From the NCBI GenBank assembly GCA_016783105.1, contig JADHXF010000041.1, positions 1-15,061 on the forward strand: a stretch of 15,061 bases of DNA, in the 5' to 3' direction. The first letter of the stretch is position 1. Each line of letters opens with the position of its first letter. The translations under genes were made by a program, and so were the position numbers. This DNA comes from Dehalococcoidales bacterium (GTDB lineage Bacteria > Chloroflexota > Dehalococcoidia > Dehalococcoidales > RBG-16-60-22). Positions 13,218 through 15,061 of the stretch are shown here, one piece after another. The notes beneath the pieces are model-generated. The model was not told where the DNA came from. It did not search any database and worked only from the letters and a program-made list of their open reading frames with translations.

Positions 13218-13703
13218 TTAGGCTGTACCCTCGTCATAGTCTTTCTTGGCTTGCTTCAGAGTTTCCTTACGGGCATTATCGGCTGCTTTCTCAGCCTCTT
13301 TATCAACGGCCTGTCCCCTGGCCTCTTTATGGACTATATCCGCTTGCTCCTTAGCCTCTTTATAGGCTATTTTCGCCTGATCACTACGCTCCTTTGACTT
13401 GGTTATAGCCTCCTGGGAGTCTATATCTCTTTGCTTCCAGAAATCAGAGAAGGCCGCCTGGGCTTCACCTGTAATCGCGTCACGGAGTTTCTGGGCTTGC
13501 TTTACGGCTTCCTTATGTGCTTGGTCGACTGCTTTCTTAGCCTCTTTATCAACGGCTATTTTCTTGGCCTCTTTATAGACTATATCCGCTTGCTCCTTAG
13601 CCTCTTTATAGGCCTTTTTAGCTCGATCCCAAGCCTCGTCCAATAGTTTCCTGGCTTCATTAGAACCCTCTGCCTGCTGAGCTGCTGATTTTCCTGTCGT
13701 CAT
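13218..13703 (-). CDS. Coiled-coil protein with internal duplication (LEA-like)
   Basis: This 161-residue protein starts at the ATG at 13701-13703 with GGAGG eight bases before it; an upstream in-frame GTG overlaps that site and is less likely. Nearly all of it is Ala/Lys/Glu-rich helix. A block of about 42 residues occurs twice: from AYKEAKEQADIVYKEAKK (about 31-72) and from AYKEAKEQADIVHKEARG (about 113-154), with about 80% identity by eye. There is no signal peptide, membrane segment or Cys. Such sequences resemble LEA-type or apolipoprotein-like stress proteins and long soluble coiled coils, but no family is assigned. It is the last gene of the three-gene minus-strand module. Confidence 0.75.
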   Translation of the reverse strand: MTTGKSAAQQAEGSNEARKLLDEAWDRAKKAYKEAKEQADIVYKEAKKIAVDKEAKKAVDQAHKEAVKQAQKLRDAITGEAQAAFSDFWKQRDIDSQEAITKSKERSDQAKIAYKEAKEQADIVHKEARGQAVDKEAEKAADNARKETLKQAKKDYDEGTA

Positions 13704-13745
13704 TTCGGACACCTCCAGTATTTTTTCTGTTTGATTGGCCAGTCC

Positions 13746-13751
13746 ATTATA
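13746..13751 (-). promoter_or_regulatory. Possible -10 for the coiled-coil gene
   Basis: A TATAAT lies 43 bases before the start codon on the minus strand, in an A/T-rich gap after the RRM gene. No good -35 is visible, so the gene may instead be read from upstream. Confidence 0.35.
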
Positions 13752-13766
13752 TAATAACTGTTTATA

Positions 13767-14117
13767 TTATTGTAGAATAGGTGGCAAAACTAATTTAGTA
13801 TTTCTTTCTCTTCTTCTATTAGACCGGTTATTGCATCTAGTATTAATGGAGGCTATCCCCCTTTTATCTGAAAGAGGGCGGGCCTCAACAACATCAATCA
13901 CCTGGCCCCTCAGTTTTGTCCCGGTGAGGTTGCAAATTGCGGTTGTGCCTTCGGACTTTGAAGTCATTTCCACAAATCCGTATCCTCTAGGTTGGCCGCT
14001 GCCAATATACCTGTCGTCCATGATGGTTACCGATATCACTTCTCCGAAAACTGTGAACTCTTTTCGCAGTTCATCCCCAGTCATTTCGAGCGATAGATTG
14101 CCCACATAGATATTAAT
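13767..14117 (-). CDS. RRM-type RNA-binding protein, apparent ATT start
   Basis: This is a single RNA recognition motif protein of about 116 residues. RNP2 is NIYVGNL (2-8), RNP1 is RGYGFVEM (44-51), and the order of the beta-alpha-beta-beta-alpha-beta fold is visible. The tail (about 90-116) is Arg/Asn-rich. The only conventional start in frame is GTG at 14103-14105, which would cut RNP2 in half. Between an in-frame TAA (14130-14132) and RNP2 the frame has no ATG, GTG or TTG, but ATT at 14115-14117 lies four bases after AGAGGGG and gives the usual (M)NIYVGNLS beginning. I therefore place the start at ATT. Single-RRM proteins of bacteria bind RNA and are often cold- or stress-related. It lies between the zinc-ribbon and coiled-coil genes. 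Confidence 0.85.
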   Translation of the reverse strand: MNIYVGNLSLEMTGDELRKEFTVFGEVISVTIMDDRYIGSGQPRGYGFVEMTSKSEGTTAICNLTGTKLRGQVIDVVEARPLSDKRGIASINTRCNNRSNRRRERNTKLVLPPILQ

Positions 14118-14220
14118 GGTGCCCCTCTTTTATCAAATCTTTGAAAACGGCGCAGCAATGATTTCTGCGATTCAGCTTCATTTATTGATACTGCTAAAAG
14201 CACAATTCACACTTGCCTGA

Positions 14221-14256
14221 GTCACACCCGGGCTGGTTACCCGACCCGGACATGAC
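14221..14256. repeat. Large interrupted palindrome between zinc-ribbon and RRM genes
   Basis: GTCA/TGAC outer arms, CCGGG/CCCGG middle arms and a GGT/ACC core form an imperfect stem over 36 bases. It lies 18 bases beyond the zinc-ribbon stop and about 100 before the RRM start. No T-run follows, so it may be an operator, an RNA-processing site or a weak terminator. Confidence 0.5.
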
Positions 14257-14273
14257 CTTAAGTTTAGTCTTGT

Positions 14274-14606
14274 TTATCTGCTCAGCCTGACTTTGCTGTA
14301 GCAATCTCTGCAGTACACTGGTCTACCTTCACGAGGCTCAAACGGTACCTCAGTTTCCTTGCCACAGTCAGAACAAACAACGGGGAACATTTGGCGAGGG
14401 GAGCTATAACCGTATCTACTATTACTATTACCATAGCTGTTGACACCGTTTCCGTAACGGTTTGCCTTCCTTGCGTCACGGCATTCGGTGCAACGCTTGG
14501 GATCGTTAGTATAGCCTCTGGATTGGAATGCCTCTTGTTCGTCAGCGCTGAAAGTGAACTCATTCCCGCAATCGGAACATTCGAGCGTCTTGTCCTTAAA
14601 AGACAT
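14274..14606 (-). CDS. Double zinc-ribbon protein (zf-trcl type)
   Basis: This 110-residue protein starts at the ATG at 14604-14606 behind AGGAGG. The first ribbon (about 7-47) has C10-x-x-C13, FTFSADEQEAF, DPKRC39-x-x-C42 and RDARK, the pattern of the 'probable zinc-ribbon' family. An Asn/Gly/Ser/Tyr-rich linker (50-71) follows, then a second ribbon with C78-x-x-C81, VPFEPREGRPVYC99-x-x-C102. All eight cysteines are present, so two zinc ions are likely bound. The linker and ribbons suggest nucleic acid or protein binding. The next gene encodes an RRM protein, so an RNA role is reasonable but not shown. Confidence 0.88.
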   Translation of the reverse strand: MSFKDKTLECSDCGNEFTFSADEQEAFQSRGYTNDPKRCTECRDARKANRYGNGVNSYGNSNSRYGYSSPRQMFPVVCSDCGKETEVPFEPREGRPVYCRDCYSKVRLSR

Positions 14607-14717
14607 TGGATGACCTCCTCTCTTCTTTATTTGGTTAGAGTTTTGGTCACCCAATATGTGAGAATAACTGTTAAGTTCAACCAGATATGTGATAACCAGT
14701 ACTTATAACCTGCTGAT

Positions 14718-14746
14718 ATTATACCACAACTGGCTTTAATTCACAA
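14718..14746 (-). promoter_or_regulatory. Promoter for the zinc-ribbon gene
   Basis: On the minus strand TTGTGA (14741-14746), 17 nt, TATAAT (14718-14723) with a TG one base before the -10, so it is both an extended -10 and a standard promoter. The leader before the ATG at 14606 is about 105 nt. Confidence 0.7.
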
Positions 14747-14971
14747 TCAAGCTGACCATTTTAGCTTCAAAAGGATTGCAACTCCAAGCATTGATAATCA
14801 CATTGAGAAAGACTGGACTCGATGCACACTTTCTTATATTGTTACCCCAAGCTCCCCACGCCGCGGAACGGGGCTCGCCGGGACTTAAGCCAGCAGCACA
14901 ACGTTTTCACAGGTCGGTTCCCGTATGTTAGGGATTGTTGAAAATTAGACTGTCTAGGACTGCCTAATTAT
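14747..14971. other. Intergenic stretch with no gene
   Basis: Apart from the repeat at 14843-14875, no reading frame, RNA gene or terminator is supported here. It is A/T-rich up to 14840 and GC-rich around the repeat. Confidence 0.4.
14843..14875. repeat. Right copy of the 33-34 nt direct repeat
   Basis: Same orientation as the copy at 13041-13074, 31 of 34 aligned positions identical. The two copies enclose the zinc-ribbon, RRM and coiled-coil genes together with the tRNA fragment and palindromes. A GCTCGCCGGG tail follows instead of a T-run, so only the left copy could terminate. Confidence 0.65.
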
Positions 14972-15061
14972 TCAAAACTGGACTCTTGGGAACTCCTTTA
15001 GCGGGTAAATAACCGACTGCACCATTCGGTCTTCCCACCATATTCGCACTTCTAAGGCACC
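14972..15061 (-). CDS. Possible C-terminal end of a gene cut by the window edge
   Basis: A 29-codon open frame runs in from the right edge and ends at TGA (14972-14974). Its translation is Trp-, Arg- and Val-rich (RIWWEDRMVQSVIYPLKEF) and looks protein-like, but it is too short to name. It could be the end of a transposase or another gene lying mostly beyond the window. Confidence 0.25.
   Translation of the reverse strand, partial: GALEVRIWWEDRMVQSVIYPLKEFPRVQF

Noticed and set aside
13041..14875. CRISPR array
   Set aside because: Only two copies of the repeat, 1.8 kb apart, with genes in between and no cas genes.

Overview
The window looks like a chromosomal segment of a Chloroflexota bacterium, most likely from the Dehalococcoidia. 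This is inferred from the order tRNA-Thr, tuf, rpmG, secE, nusG, rplK, rplA, rplJ, rplL without rpoBC behind it, and from the general look of the small membrane, RRM and zinc-ribbon proteins. No taxonomic marker was searched, so the placement is an inference.

Left edge (1-1740): four small minus-strand genes end at a strong intrinsic terminator (195-232). They look like the remains of a phage-like or other integrated element. At about 1738 the sequence changes abruptly into the C-terminal third of a ComM/YifB Mg-chelatase-like ATPase whose N-terminal two thirds are absent. The simplest reading is that an insertion or deletion destroyed comM. A lipoprotein gene (plus) and a two-helix membrane protein gene (minus) follow.

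Core block (3157-8402, minus strand): promoter, tRNA-Thr(UGU), tRNA-Tyr(GUA), second promoter, tRNA-Thr(GGU), tuf, rpmG, secE, nusG, rplK, rplA, third promoter, L10-type leader with an attenuator hairpin, rplJ, rplL. It encodes EF-Tu, a preprotein translocase subunit, a transcription elongation factor and the ribosomal L1 and L10-L7/L12 stalks. L7/L12 carries an unusual N-terminal Ala/Glu/Lys/Pro-rich extension of about 103 residues.

Membrane block (8471-11817): a PEMT/ICMT-type methyltransferase, a rhomboid protease, an ABC-2 ATPase-permease pair divergent from the rhomboid across a palindromic promoter region, and tRNA-Asn(GUU).

Right part (11818-15061): a BKACE (DUF849) gene with one apparent +1 frameshift, then a small region with a tRNA 3' fragment and three back-to-back palindromes. 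After these comes a minus-strand module of three small genes: a two-zinc-ribbon protein, an RRM RNA-binding protein whose natural start seems to be ATT, and a coiled-coil protein with an internal duplication. A 33-34 nt repeat lies on each side of this module in direct orientation. This is the most accessory-looking part of the window.

Promoters fall into two visible styles. tRNA and tuf promoters have a TTGACT -35 with 17-18 nt spacing. Most protein-gene promoters have an extended -10 (TG-N-TATAAT or close) with little or no -35.
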